64,000 nt of DNA from CAVYUC01 sp963771595. Lineage in GTDB: Bacteria; Bacteroidota; Bacteroidia; Bacteroidales; Prolixibacteraceae. Shown here in pieces: positions 10,951 to 20,200 of this stretch (position 1 is its first letter; each line of letters starts with the position of its first letter). The stretch spans positions 245,535 through 309,534 of the forward strand of contig CAVYUC010000006.1 of NCBI GenBank assembly GCA_963771595.1, in the 5' to 3' direction. The position numbers were made by a program, and so were the translations under genes. Under the pieces are notes generated by a model. That model had not been told where the DNA came from. It worked only from the letters and a program-made list of their open reading frames with translations, and made no database searches.

Positions 10951-11550
10951 TTGGCCTTTTTATCCGAAAAATGCACCTTCACAACTTTTTCTCAGGATGT
11001 AATAGATTCCTCTAATGCCTTTGATTGTGGTCATGGTGACCTTAACGACTTTTTCAAAAATGATTGCATTGATTATTCATCACAACTTTTAGGAAAATCA
11101 TATTGCTTTTTGCTGGATGAAGACCCAACCCAAATAGTATGTGCATTTACAGTGTCAAATGATAGCATTAAAACCAATACGCTTCCGAATAGCCGGAAGA
11201 AAAAAGTAAACAAAAAAATTCCTCATGCAAAACACTTTAATAGTTATCCGGCTGTTTTAATTGGTCGTTTAGGTGTAAATAAAGCATTCAAACGCAAAGG
11301 CGTGGGCCGTGAATTAATGGATTTTATAAAATCATGGTTCATTGACCCCTATAATAAAACAGGTTGTCGTTTTATAGTTGTAGATTCATATAATGAGGAA
11401 GAACCAGTTAATTACTATCTCAAAAATGATTTTGATTTTCTGTTTTCTTCGGAAGAACAGGAAATAGAATATCTAACTCCCCCAAACCATGAATTGAGAA
11501 CAAGGTTAATGATTTTTGATTTAATTATTCTTTCTCCTGATTCTGCTTAA
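10951..11550 (+). CDS. GNAT-family N-acetyltransferase (TacT-like)
   Basis: A 199-aa protein starting at TTG 10951; a stop lies two codons before, so no earlier start exists. The GNAT core is visible as AVLIGRLGVNKAFKRKGVG, where the RxGVG-like acetyl-CoA loop is followed by ELMDFIKSWF, and the strand FIVVDSYN is typical of TacT-like GNATs. The N-terminus, FDCGHGDLNDFFKND, matches the F-x-C-G-x-x-x-L-N-x-F-x opening of this toxin subgroup. TacT toxins acetylate the amino group on charged tRNA. Whether this one does is inferred from family resemblance and the small ORF upstream. Confidence 0.78.
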   Translation: MAFLSEKCTFTTFSQDVIDSSNAFDCGHGDLNDFFKNDCIDYSSQLLGKSYCFLLDEDPTQIVCAFTVSNDSIKTNTLPNSRKKKVNKKIPHAKHFNSYPAVLIGRLGVNKAFKRKGVGRELMDFIKSWFIDPYNKTGCRFIVVDSYNEEEPVNYYLKNDFDFLFSSEEQEIEYLTPPNHELRTRLMIFDLIILSPDSA

Positions 11551-12341
11551 TAACTGTGTTATTTTTCTTTCCCTTCTGTTATTCATTTTGTCACACTTTT
11601 TGTTTGCCAACGCGCAAATAGCACATTGCTTTCGTGCCTCAAGCAATAAGCTATTCCAGCCCGCAAAAACAAAAAGACAGCCGCTCCATTGCGCCCCTGC
11701 GGCTTTGCGCCAAAATGTAATAACCCCAAGCTACGTTTACATAACACCTTCTTATAGTACAGCCGCGCAAAGAATCCACCCTCTATCCAAAGCCGTACTA
11801 TAAGGGCATTATGTAAAGTAGCCCCGCGTGCTATGATGTCAGGCATTCCAAAATGATAATTCCGTCAATTTCCCCTCCTCCCTTTCAGCGGTGCAAAAAA
11901 TAAAGCATTGCATGTATGTGCTAAAAAATCCATGTGCCTGCGGCAGGTTCATTCACTCCATTCAACCGCTCGCCAGACACTTCATTCCGCCATGCTTCAT
12001 TTCGTGATCTGTCTCGCTAATTCATTCCGTTCATTTCCCCAGCCTCAGCACCGCGCAGTAAAAGCATTCCCTTTCCTGCACTTCCCAAACTCCCTCGCGC
12101 CCGTCATTCCGGGGTTTGGTTATTTACTATTTCAGCATCGGCAAAAAATAATTAGCCAAAATGAATTTAATCCTAACAAGTTAAATAGTAATCTTAATTC
12201 CGTAAATTACTTAAACCCCTCCATTCCTGCCACTCAATTTGTTCCGTTCCGTAAAGTCCATGCATTTACTTTTCCCTCCGCCAATTATGTGTTAATGCTT
12301 TATTTTTTGCGGAATTGTTCACCCCGGTTTTCGTACCTTAA
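11551..12341. other. Gene-poor spacer with a large imperfect palindrome
   Basis: About 790 bases without a credible gene. The open frames here give low-complexity, Pro/His/Phe-rich translations typical of non-coding DNA. The stretch is rich in short C-rich words on the plus strand (attcattccg, cgcgccc). It contains the imperfect inverted repeat described separately. The composition differs from the flanking genes. Confidence 0.6.
11730..11822. repeat. Imperfect inverted repeat (cassette-site-like hairpin)
   Basis: The left arm (11730-11760) and the right arm (11795-11822) are complementary over GCTAC, TTTACATAA and TTATAGTAC. One extra G and a few unpaired bases lie in the left arm, and a 34-base spacer separates the arms. 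Long, imperfectly paired arms with extrahelical bases on one side resemble integron attC sites, but the R boxes do not match the RYYYAAC/GTTRRRY consensus well. It may also be the remnant of a small non-autonomous element. Confidence 0.55.
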
Positions 12342-13148
12342 ATGAAAAAAATGCATCACATGAGGAAATATTACTTCGAAAAACATCGCCATCCCGGTTA
12401 TCCTCATGATACATTTGAAAACAACCTGATTTTAAATTCCCCAACCGAACAAATTACAATTAGTGAAGATGTTGACTTGCCCAGTATTGAATTTAGTGTT
12501 GGTCTGTTAGAACAATCGGTATGGCCACGGCCTAAAAACACAAAATATTCGAAATACAAAGAAATTAGCCAGGAAGATTATTTAAACTACTTAACAGTTT
12601 CATTGGAATATCTTAAAAAGCTAAAATGTAAAAACTGCGAAGCATATATCATTCAGGTGAATCATACAAGTTACGACGCGAGTATTTTTTCAGACGCCCC
12701 AAATAACAAATATTATTTGACTTTCGAATTAATGTATTCGCTTGAAGAATTGTATTTAATGTTCTTCGTTGATAATAAACTCAGTCGGCGCAACCGTTTC
12801 AGAAAAGAAGGCATATTGATTTCACAAGATATAATCAACCATTTAATTTTTAAAACAATTGAATATATTGGTGATGATAAAAATTATGTGCCGAATGCAA
12901 AAATCTTATTAAAAGATTTTTTTATGGCTTACGAAGGCACTTTAACTCCAAAATTGCCAGATGAATCTGTGAACCTCTCGCCGCTTATTACTCACTTATC
13001 CAATCAAATTAGCCAACTTGAATTTCGTCTTCTTAATAATGATTCAGATAAAAAAAGCACCAGAGAAAAAATCAGAGGTGAAATAAAAGGTCTAAAAACA
13101 GCAATTAACGAAATAAAGAAATTTTTACACAGCCTGCCTAAACAATGA
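12342..13148 (+). CDS. Hypothetical protein, 268 aa
   Basis: I do not recognise this protein. It is soluble, with no signal peptide. Residues about 80-160 contain alternating strands and aromatic segments (NCEAYIIQVNHTSYDA, YYLTFELMYSLEELYLMFFV). The last 60 residues form a charged helical, coiled-coil-like tail (ISQLEFRLL, then REKIRGEIKGLKTAINEIKKFL). The start could be the ATG at 12342 or one of the ATGs a few codons later. It stands alone between two gene-poor spacers, like a gene cassette. Confidence 0.65.
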   Translation: MKKMHHMRKYYFEKHRHPGYPHDTFENNLILNSPTEQITISEDVDLPSIEFSVGLLEQSVWPRPKNTKYSKYKEISQEDYLNYLTVSLEYLKKLKCKNCEAYIIQVNHTSYDASIFSDAPNNKYYLTFELMYSLEELYLMFFVDNKLSRRNRFRKEGILISQDIINHLIFKTIEYIGDDKNYVPNAKILLKDFFMAYEGTLTPKLPDESVNLSPLITHLSNQISQLEFRLLNNDSDKKSTREKIRGEIKGLKTAINEIKKFLHSLPKQ

Positions 13149-13518
13149 TTAATTGCCCGCTTAGGCAAATTTAATCCACAGGTGCTGAAACCCCCCAAAA
13201 GACTACGGCATAAACGCACAAGCCCGCCCACAAATCCATTTATTCCGTTTCCTTTTGTCTGTTTCAGCCCTTTCCGTTTATTGGTGCCTAAGCGTTCAAT
13301 TAAGCATCCCTCTGCAATTCCCATGCCAAAATTTCAGCCTTGAACAACAATCAAAAGCAAACAACGGCACCCCAAACCAAAAGTAAACGTTTGCCTAAAT
13401 TTTGCAATAACTTGCAAAAGCTTGAGCGGGTTAAGGCCATGTTAACTCCGTATCAAGTCCAAGTGAAAAGTTAAAGTTCAGAAAATGATTTTAAACAACC
13501 ATTAAATTAATAGAAAAC
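13149..13518. other. Gene-poor spacer with a 10-bp inverted repeat
   Basis: 370 bases without a gene. CGCTTAGGCA at 13158-13167 is the exact reverse complement of TGCCTAAGCG at 13285-13294. The cores CTTAGGC and GCCTAAG are close to the GTTAGGC/GCCTAAC boxes of classical integron cassettes, but lie in the opposite order for a single attC site. Nothing else is recognisable. Confidence 0.5.
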
Positions 13519-14179
13519 ATGGGAACAATTAGTCAAGGTATTTTAGGAGGCGTTTCCGGCAAGGTCGGAAATGTAGTGGGTGGTAACTGGAAAGGCATTG
13601 ATTATTTGAGAATAATGCCTGCCAGCGTAGCAAATCCGCAAACAGAAGCACAAATGGACCAGCGGTCAAAATTTGTAACCGTTTTAAACTTTTTCAACCG
13701 ATTAAAGATTTTATCAAAGTTGGATTTAAGAACTATGCTGTAAAAATGACTCAGTTCAACAGTGCAATGTCTTACAACCTAAAAAATGCAATTACCGGTG
13801 ACATATCCGGATTATACAATTGATTATTCCAAAGCTTTATTAAGCCGAGGAGGTTTAGCCCCAGTTTTAAATGGACTGATTAGTTCAACCGTAGCAGGTG
13901 TTAGTATCTTTTGAATGGGAAGACAATTCCGGCGACAGGAAATGCAAAGCAATCAGATAAAGCAATATTAGTTGTTTACAATCCGGCAAAAAATGAAGCT
14001 GTGTTTCATTCTGGATGGAGCAAACCAGAGTCACTGGAGTCCAGGAAGTAACGCGTTCCCGATAACTATTCCGGAGACACTGTTCATGCATTTATTGATT
14101 TTATCAAAGAAGATGGAGAGAAGTTTCAAACAGTAAGTATGTTGGAGCAATTACACGTAGTAATGCTAAAAAAGATTGA
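13519..14179 (+). pseudogene. DUF6266 family protein, multiply frameshifted
   Basis: The first 60 codons (MGTISQGILGGVSGKVGNVV, then RIMPASVANPQTEAQ) match DUF6266, a Bacteroidota family of about 210 aa of unknown function. The frame is then lost, but other frames continue with NYAVKMTQFNSAMSYNL, AKNEAVFHSGWS, DTVHAFIDFI and KYVGAIT up to a stop at 14177-14179. At least five indels within 660 bases are needed to rebuild it. Some are not in homopolymers (for example two extra bases near 14027), so this copy may be decaying. Confidence 0.75.
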
Positions 14180-14189
14180 AAATATGATT

Positions 14190-14222
14190 AAAAACCACTT
14201 TAAATTTGAAGATGGTTTTTTT
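14190..14222 (+). terminator. Terminator after the DUF6266 gene
   Basis: The stem AAAAACCA-CTT pairs with AAG-A-TGGTTTTT around the loop TAAATTTG and is followed by a T-rich tract. It lies 11 bases after the end of the broken DUF6266 gene. Confidence 0.65.
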
Positions 14223-14272
14223 ATTCTTTTTTCTTCTCTTTTTTAGTCATTTGTATGTATCTTGTATGTATA

Positions 14273-14308
14273 AATAAAAAAAGCAGCTACATACATTTGT
14301 AACTGCTT
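14273..14308 (-). terminator. Terminator of the CAU tRNA gene
   Basis: Read on the minus strand, AAGCAGTTAC pairs with GTAGCTGCTT (one G-T pair) around an 8-9 base loop and is followed by seven or more T residues. It lies just downstream of the minus-strand tRNA. Confidence 0.7.
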
Positions 14309-14316
14309 GATTTTAA

Positions 14317-14391
<75 letters not shown>

Positions 14392-14550
14392 TTAAAGTTT
14401 CGAGTTTAATGTTCAAAGTTCAAAAAACAAAGAACATGAACTTAAATTCGAATTTCGGAGTGCAAGTTTACAACTTTGTACGAAAATACACAAGCAATAT
14501 TTTTGAAAACAATCGAAAGGACATCGTTTTTCCCGGAAAATCGAATACTA

Positions 14551-14580
14551 TTTGATTTCAGCAAAAATCAGTTAATTTTG
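14551..14580 (+). promoter_or_regulatory. Bacteroidota-type promoter of the methionine operon
   Basis: TTTG at 14551-14554 and TAATTTTG at 14573-14580 match the -33 TTTG and -7 TAnnTTTG boxes, with an 18-base spacer. The riboswitch begins about 30 bases downstream. Confidence 0.7.
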
Positions 14581-14611
14581 CAGGCTATCAAATATTCTCA
14601 AAACAGGGTGT

Positions 14612-14726
14612 TTGATTATAAAGAAGAGCGGAGAGATCGGGCTCTGAGAAGCTCTGGCAACCAACCATCCACCTTTCCGGCGGATTGAAAAGGTGCCAAT
14701 ACCCGGCCGGAGACGGAATTATAATA
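14612..14726 (+). ncRNA. SAM-I riboswitch
   Basis: The leader of the methionine operon has the SAM-I core: GAGCGGAGAGATCGGGCTC, then GCTCTGGCAACC, a variable P3/P4 region, AGGTGCCAATACC, and a closing helix in which ATTATAA at the 5' side pairs with TTATAAT at the 3' side. SAM binding normally shuts off downstream expression. The start codon lies about 16 bases after the aptamer, so control could act on translation or termination. No separate terminator is obvious. Confidence 0.88.
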
Positions 14727-14742
14727 AACACATTCTTTCAAT

Positions 14743-15906
14743 ATGTCAAAAACAAAAAGCTACGATGAAATCAACCGGAAATTAAAATCCGGTGAAGCGG
14801 TTGTACTAACGGCCGAGGAAGTATCGAAACTTGCCCTCGAAGCATCGCCGGAGGAAATTGCTGAAAAAGTGGATGTGGTAACTACCGCCACCTTTGGCGC
14901 AATGTGTTCTTCGGGCGCAATCATAAATTTTGGACATGCATCGCCACCTATCCGCATGGAAAAAATCAGGCTAAACGGGGTGCCCTGCTACGAAGGACTG
15001 GCAGCGGTTGATTCTTACATCGGAGCCACTGCCTGCGACCCTGAAAATCCTGCATATGGCGGAGCACATGTCATCCAGGATTTACTGGAAGGAAAAGATG
15101 TCATGCTGGAAGCCTGGGGAAAAGGCACCGATTGCTATCCGCGGAAATACATCCGAACCAAAATCAACATCAGTACGATTAATGAATTCACCCTGTTTAA
15201 TCCCCGGAATGCTTATCAGAATTATAATGTAGCTGTGAATACAACGAAAAAAATGATTCACACCTACATGGGGACTTTGCTGCCCAACCTGCGAAATGCA
15301 ACCTATTCTACCTCGGGCGAATTAAGTCCGCTGTTAAACGATCCCGAATTCAGAACAATTGGTTTGGGAACACGAATTTTTTTGGGCGGAACACAGGGAT
15401 TTGTAGTATGGCCGGGAACACAGTTTCATACCACCAAACCTAAAAACGAGCTGGGTATTCCGGTAACCAATGCCGCAACCATTGCGGTTATGGGAAATTT
15501 AAAAGAGATGTCATCCGAATATTTACAGGCCGGTTATTTTGAAAAATACGGGGTAAGTTTATTCGTAGGCATTGGCATTCCAATTCCCATTCTGGATGCC
15601 GACATAGCCAAAAGAGTGTCGGTAAACAACAGCCAGATTGAGACTTCTGTTTTGGATTACGGAACCGCCGGAATGCCAAAACTGGCGCAGGTTTCTTACC
15701 AGGATTTACGATCAGGATTCATTAAAGTAAAAGGAAAAAAAATAAGAACAGCTCCGGTTTCCAGCCTTTCAAAAGCAAGAAAAATTGCAGATGAACTGAA
15801 AAAATGGCTGCTGAATGGTTCATTCGAAGTAAGCAAACCGGTTCAGTTCTTTCCAAAAAATACAGCATTAAAAAGCTTAACAGAAACGGAGGTGGAAAAT
15901 GATTAA
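14743..15906 (+). CDS. L-aspartate semialdehyde sulfurtransferase (COG1900/DUF39)
   Basis: A 387-aa homocysteine biosynthesis protein of the DUF39/COG1900 family. In methanogens (MA1821 family) it converts aspartate semialdehyde and sulfide-derived sulfur to homocysteine, together with a NIL/ferredoxin partner. Family features visible are TFGAMCSSGAIINFGHASPP near the N-terminus, PCYEG, and the TDCYPRKY segment with C131, which fits the proposed catalytic cysteine. It is the first gene after the SAM riboswitch, and the ferredoxin partner overlaps its end by 8 bases. No metA, metX or metB is in the operon, in keeping with this alternative route. Confidence 0.88.
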   Translation: MSKTKSYDEINRKLKSGEAVVLTAEEVSKLALEASPEEIAEKVDVVTTATFGAMCSSGAIINFGHASPPIRMEKIRLNGVPCYEGLAAVDSYIGATACDPENPAYGGAHVIQDLLEGKDVMLEAWGKGTDCYPRKYIRTKINISTINEFTLFNPRNAYQNYNVAVNTTKKMIHTYMGTLLPNLRNATYSTSGELSPLLNDPEFRTIGLGTRIFLGGTQGFVVWPGTQFHTTKPKNELGIPVTNAATIAVMGNLKEMSSEYLQAGYFEKYGVSLFVGIGIPIPILDADIAKRVSVNNSQIETSVLDYGTAGMPKLAQVSYQDLRSGFIKVKGKKIRTAPVSSLSKARKIADELKKWLLNGSFEVSKPVQFFPKNTALKSLTETEVEND

Positions 15907-16309
15907 AAAACGCTACATCCTGAATTTCCCGCCGGAAAGCGGCGATAAAGCCCTGAGCTACCATCTGGTAAAAGACTACGACATTCGTATCAATATACTG
16001 AAAGCTGAAGTATATCCCGGGAAGCGCGGCAGCCTCCTGCTTGAATTGCAGGGAACAAAACCCAACATTGAAAAAGGGGTGGAATACCTCATTCAACACC
16101 ATATTGCCTGCGAGCCGCTGGATAAACGCATTCATTTTAAAGAAGAAAAGTGTATCGATTGCGGCAATTGCACAGCAGTGTGTTTTGCCGGTGCCTTAAC
16201 CATGAATAAAAAGAGCTGGAACCTTAAGTTCGATAAAAATAAATGTGTGGTTTGTGAATTGTGCATTCCTGCCTGTCCGCTGCACCTCTTTGAAATTGAC
16301 TTCAGGTAA
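15899..16309 (+). CDS. NIL-domain ferredoxin, sulfurtransferase partner
   Basis: 136 aa. Residues 1-75 form a NIL domain, as found in methionine-related transporters. Residues 80-136 hold two [4Fe-4S] motifs, CIDCGNCTAVC and CVVCELCIPACP. This is the MA1822-type partner that supplies electrons for sulfur reduction in homocysteine formation. Its start overlaps the sulfurtransferase stop by 8 bases, so the two are probably made in balanced amounts. The domain assignment is clear. The role follows from the archaeal pair and this operon. Confidence 0.9.
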   Translation: MIKKRYILNFPPESGDKALSYHLVKDYDIRINILKAEVYPGKRGSLLLELQGTKPNIEKGVEYLIQHHIACEPLDKRIHFKEEKCIDCGNCTAVCFAGALTMNKKSWNLKFDKNKCVVCELCIPACPLHLFEIDFR

Positions 16310-16375
16310 CCTGAATCTCAATTCGAAAACACCGGTTAAAGGGAAACAAAATAAACCGCTAATCATTAATTCCAT

Positions 16376-17155
16376 ATGGATATAGACTTGAATAAATTAT
16401 TTCAGGAAAAGTTTGAGCAGCGAACTTACCGCAGGCAATTCAACTCCAAACGGTTTACAGGCTTCGAAGTAAAACATTTGGAAACTGATTTGTGGATTGG
16501 CATCGATCCCCGATCTTACCGGCCCGAAATGCAGGAGGTGGCTTTCAGTAAAATAAAAAACCTGCGGCAAAAGCTTGACGATTACATAGAAACAGCCCCT
16601 TTCTTTAAGAAGAGTCTTAAACCGTTTCAACCAGCAGAAGGTGCACCTCAGGAGGCAATTGAAATGGCTGCTGCCGCCCAAAAAGCCGGAATCGGTCCAA
16701 TGTCAGCAGTAGCAGGTTTATTTGCCGGCGAGATTGCCGAAGAAATTATTCGAAACTTTTCGGTTGATGAAATGGTTATTGAAAACGGCGGTGATATTTT
16801 TGCCTTGCTGAAGAATGAATTAACTCTTTCAGTATTTGCCGGCGATTCTGTATTATCAGAACGAATTGGCCTGGTGATTCCGCCCGAATTAAATAAAGTT
16901 GGAATTTGCACTTCGGCCGGAACTATTGGCCCGTCGCTGAGTTTTGGCAAAGCGGATGCAGTAGTGGTGGTTTGCAGTGATATTTTACTGGCCGACGCTT
17001 TTGCCACGGCCTTCGGAAATAAAATAAAATCACCGGAGGATGTGGAAAAGGTAATACATCAGGCTGAAAAATTTCCGGAAATTCTTTCCCTGTTGATTAT
17101 TTGCGATGATAAAATCGGAATTCGCGGTGAGTTGGAAATAAAAATTTTAAAATAA
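16376..17155 (+). CDS. UPF0280 / COG2122 protein, sulfide assimilation
   Basis: A 259-aa ApbE-related protein. Visible family features are MSAVAGLFAGEIAEEII, VIENGGDIFA, and ICTSAGTIGPSLSFGKADAVVV. No lipoprotein signal is present, unlike ApbE. The COG2122 protein MA1715 of Methanosarcina has been linked to efficient sulfide use for homocysteine. Its place here between the sulfurtransferase pair and metH, under one riboswitch, supports the same function in this bacterium. The exact reaction is not established. It starts 67 bases after the ferredoxin gene. Confidence 0.85.
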   Translation: MDIDLNKLFQEKFEQRTYRRQFNSKRFTGFEVKHLETDLWIGIDPRSYRPEMQEVAFSKIKNLRQKLDDYIETAPFFKKSLKPFQPAEGAPQEAIEMAAAAQKAGIGPMSAVAGLFAGEIAEEIIRNFSVDEMVIENGGDIFALLKNELTLSVFAGDSVLSERIGLVIPPELNKVGICTSAGTIGPSLSFGKADAVVVVCSDILLADAFATAFGNKIKSPEDVEKVIHQAEKFPEILSLLIICDDKIGIRGELEIKILK

Positions 17156-17215
17156 ATAATTGAAGCTGAAATGCAAAAATGCTGCTGTTCTGTTGCAGCT
17201 CACAGATATTAAAAA

Positions 17216-20200
17216 ATGAATAAAAACATCAAAAAAGAACTTGAAAACCGCGTGCTTGTTATGGACGGAGCAATGGGTTCATTGTTGCAGGAATACAAAT
17301 TAACGGAAGAAGATTACCGCGGCCAAAAACTGAAAAACACGACACACGATCAAAAGGGAAACAACGATATTTTATCCCTTACACATCCTGACGTAATTGC
17401 TGAAATTCATGATAAATACCTGCAGGCTGGTGCCGATATCCTATTAACCAACACCTTCAATGCGAACCGGATTTCGCAGGCCGATTACAACACCCAGGAA
17501 CTGGTGTATGAAATGAACAAAGCTTCGGCAGAAATTGCACGGAAAGAAGCGGATAAACACACCCGGAAAAACCCCGCCAAACCACGTTTTGTTGCCGGGA
17601 CCCTGGGACCAACAAACAAAACCCTATCCTTGTCGCCAGATGTAAATGACCCGGGTTACCGTGCGGTTACTTTTGATTATGTAAAAGATACGTATCGCGA
17701 ACAAACTGCTGGTCTCATTGATGGCGCAGTCGATTTAATATTAATTGAAACCGTTTTTGATACCCTCAACGCCAAAGCTGCCATTTTAGGGGTGGAAGAA
17801 GCGCTTGCCGAAAAAAATATATCGCTGCCACTGATGGTTTCCGGAACCATTACCGATGCCAGTGGCCGTACCCTCTCGGGACAGACGCTGGAAGCATTTC
17901 TAAATTCGGTGTCGCATGTCGATCTGCTGAGTATTGGATTAAACTGCTCGCTGGGCGCCACCGATTTGCGGCCATACGTCAAAGAGTTGTCAAACAAGGC
18001 GCCGTTTCATATCAGTGCACATCCAAATGCCGGGTTGCCCAACCAGTTTGGCGGCTACGATGAAACACCCGAAATTATGGCGGGTTATATAAAAGATTAT
18101 CTCGACAACAGTTTCGTAAATATTATTGGCGGTTGCTGCGGTACAACTCCCGATCACATCCGCGAGTTTGCCCGGATTGCCGCCAATGCACGTCCTCATA
18201 AATTAAACCACCGCGACCAGAATACCCGGTTAAGCGGATTGGAACCGGTTACCCTGACAAAAGAAGCCAACTTCATGAACATCGGCGAAAGGTGCAATGT
18301 AGCAGGTTCACGAAAGTTTGCCCGCTTAATTCGCGATGAAAAATACGAAGAGGCGCTTTCCATTGCCCGCGATCAGGTTGAAAACGGCGCACAGGTTATC
18401 GATGTAAACATGGACGATGCCATGCTGGATGCCGAAAAAGAAATGGTTACTTTTCTGAACCTGATGATGGCAGAACCTGACATTGCAAAACTTCCGGTGA
18501 TGATTGATTCATCCAAATGGAAAGTCATTGAAGCCGGGTTGAAATGTCTGCAGGGAAAAGCAATTGTGAATTCCATCAGCCTGAAAGAAGGCGAAGAAAG
18601 TTTTATCGCACAGGCAAAAGTAATTAAACGCTTTGGAGCCGCCGTGGTGGTTATGGCTTTCGATGAAAAAGGCCAGGCCGACAACCTGGAACGACGAAAG
18701 GAAATCTGCATACGCGCTTATAATATCCTCACCCAACAGTTAAATTTTCCACCCCAGGATATTATTTTCGATCCGAATGTGCTGACCATCGGCACCGGAA
18801 TGGAAGAACATGCCAATTATGCCATCGATTTTATTGAATCGGTGAAATGGATCAAGAAAAATCTCCCGCTAGCAAAAACAAGCGGAGGAATCAGCAATGT
18901 TTCCTTTTCCTTCCGCGGAAACGACCCTATTCGGGAAGCCATGCATTCCGTGTTTCTCTTTCATGCCATAAATGCCGGGTTGGATATGGGAATCGTCAAC
19001 CCGGGAATGCTGCAGATTTATGATGAAATTCCAAAGGAGCTGCTGGAAAAAACGGAGGATTTAATTTTAAACCGCCGGCCGGATGCTACGGAACGGCTGC
19101 TCGAATTTGCCGAAAAATATAAATCGGAAGACAAAAAAGAGGGCAAAAAAGACGATTGGCGCGAACTCCCGCTTGAAAAAAGAATTTCACATGCGCTGGT
19201 AAAAGGAATTCCGGAATTTATCGAAGCCGATATGGCCGAGGCCATAAAAAAATACCAGCCGGCATTAAATGTTATCGAAGGACCGCTGATGGACGGGATG
19301 AACATTGTTGGCGACTTGTTTGGCTCCGGAAAAATGTTCCTGCCCCAGGTCATAAAATCGGCACGCGTCATGAAAAAAGCCGTGGCGTGGCTGCTGCCAT
19401 TCATTGAAGCCGACAAGGAAAAATACCAGACCACAAGCCAAAGTAAAAAGGTACTGCTGGCAACGGTAAAAGGCGATGTTCACGATATCGGCAAAAATAT
19501 TGTTGGCGTAGTACTGAGCTGCAATAATTACGAAATCATCGATTTGGGAGTGATGGTACCCACTGAAAAAATCCTGGATACCGCTGTTAAAGAAAATGCA
19601 GATGTAATCGGGCTGAGTGGTTTAATTACACCATCGCTTGAAATGATGGCCGATATTGCCACGGAAATGGAAAACCGCAAAATGAACATCCCCTTATTGA
19701 TTGGAGGGGCAACAACTTCTAAAATTCATACGGCCGTTAAAATCGAACCGCAGTATTCTCATCCGGTTATCCATGTAAAAGATGCTTCACTGGCGGTGAA
19801 TGTGGTATCGAATCTAATTGCTAAAAACGAAAAATACATTCAGTCGGTCAGGGATGATTATGCGGAAATCCGCAGTTTCCAGGGAAAAAGAAAACCCAAG
19901 GAATACCTTACACTGGAAGAGGCACGGGCAAATAAGTACAAAATCGACTGGAAAAATACACCTGTTTACAGGCCAGATTTCCTGGGAGTGAAGCAGCTGA
20001 TTGATTACCCGCTGCGGGAACTGCGGGAATACATCGACTGGACTTTCTTTTTCCTCACCTGGGGGTTAAAAGGACATTATCCGCAAATTTTGAATGACGA
20101 AAAACAAGGCGATGCTGCCCGGAAACTTTATGCCGAAGCCAACGAATTTCTGGATGAAGTAATTGAAAAGAAAATGCTAAAGGCAAATGCCGTGTTTGGA

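Noticed and set aside
11588..11846. Overlapping open frames on both strands (71 and 87 aa)
   Set aside because: They mirror each other across the imperfect palindrome and have no coding character.
11908..12345. 145-aa open frame in the gene-poor spacer
   Set aside because: The translation is His/Pro/Phe-rich without fold-like patterns, matches no family I know, and lies in C-rich non-coding DNA.
14476..14688. 70-aa open frame before the methionine operon
   Set aside because: It covers the promoter and half of the SAM riboswitch, which explain this DNA better.
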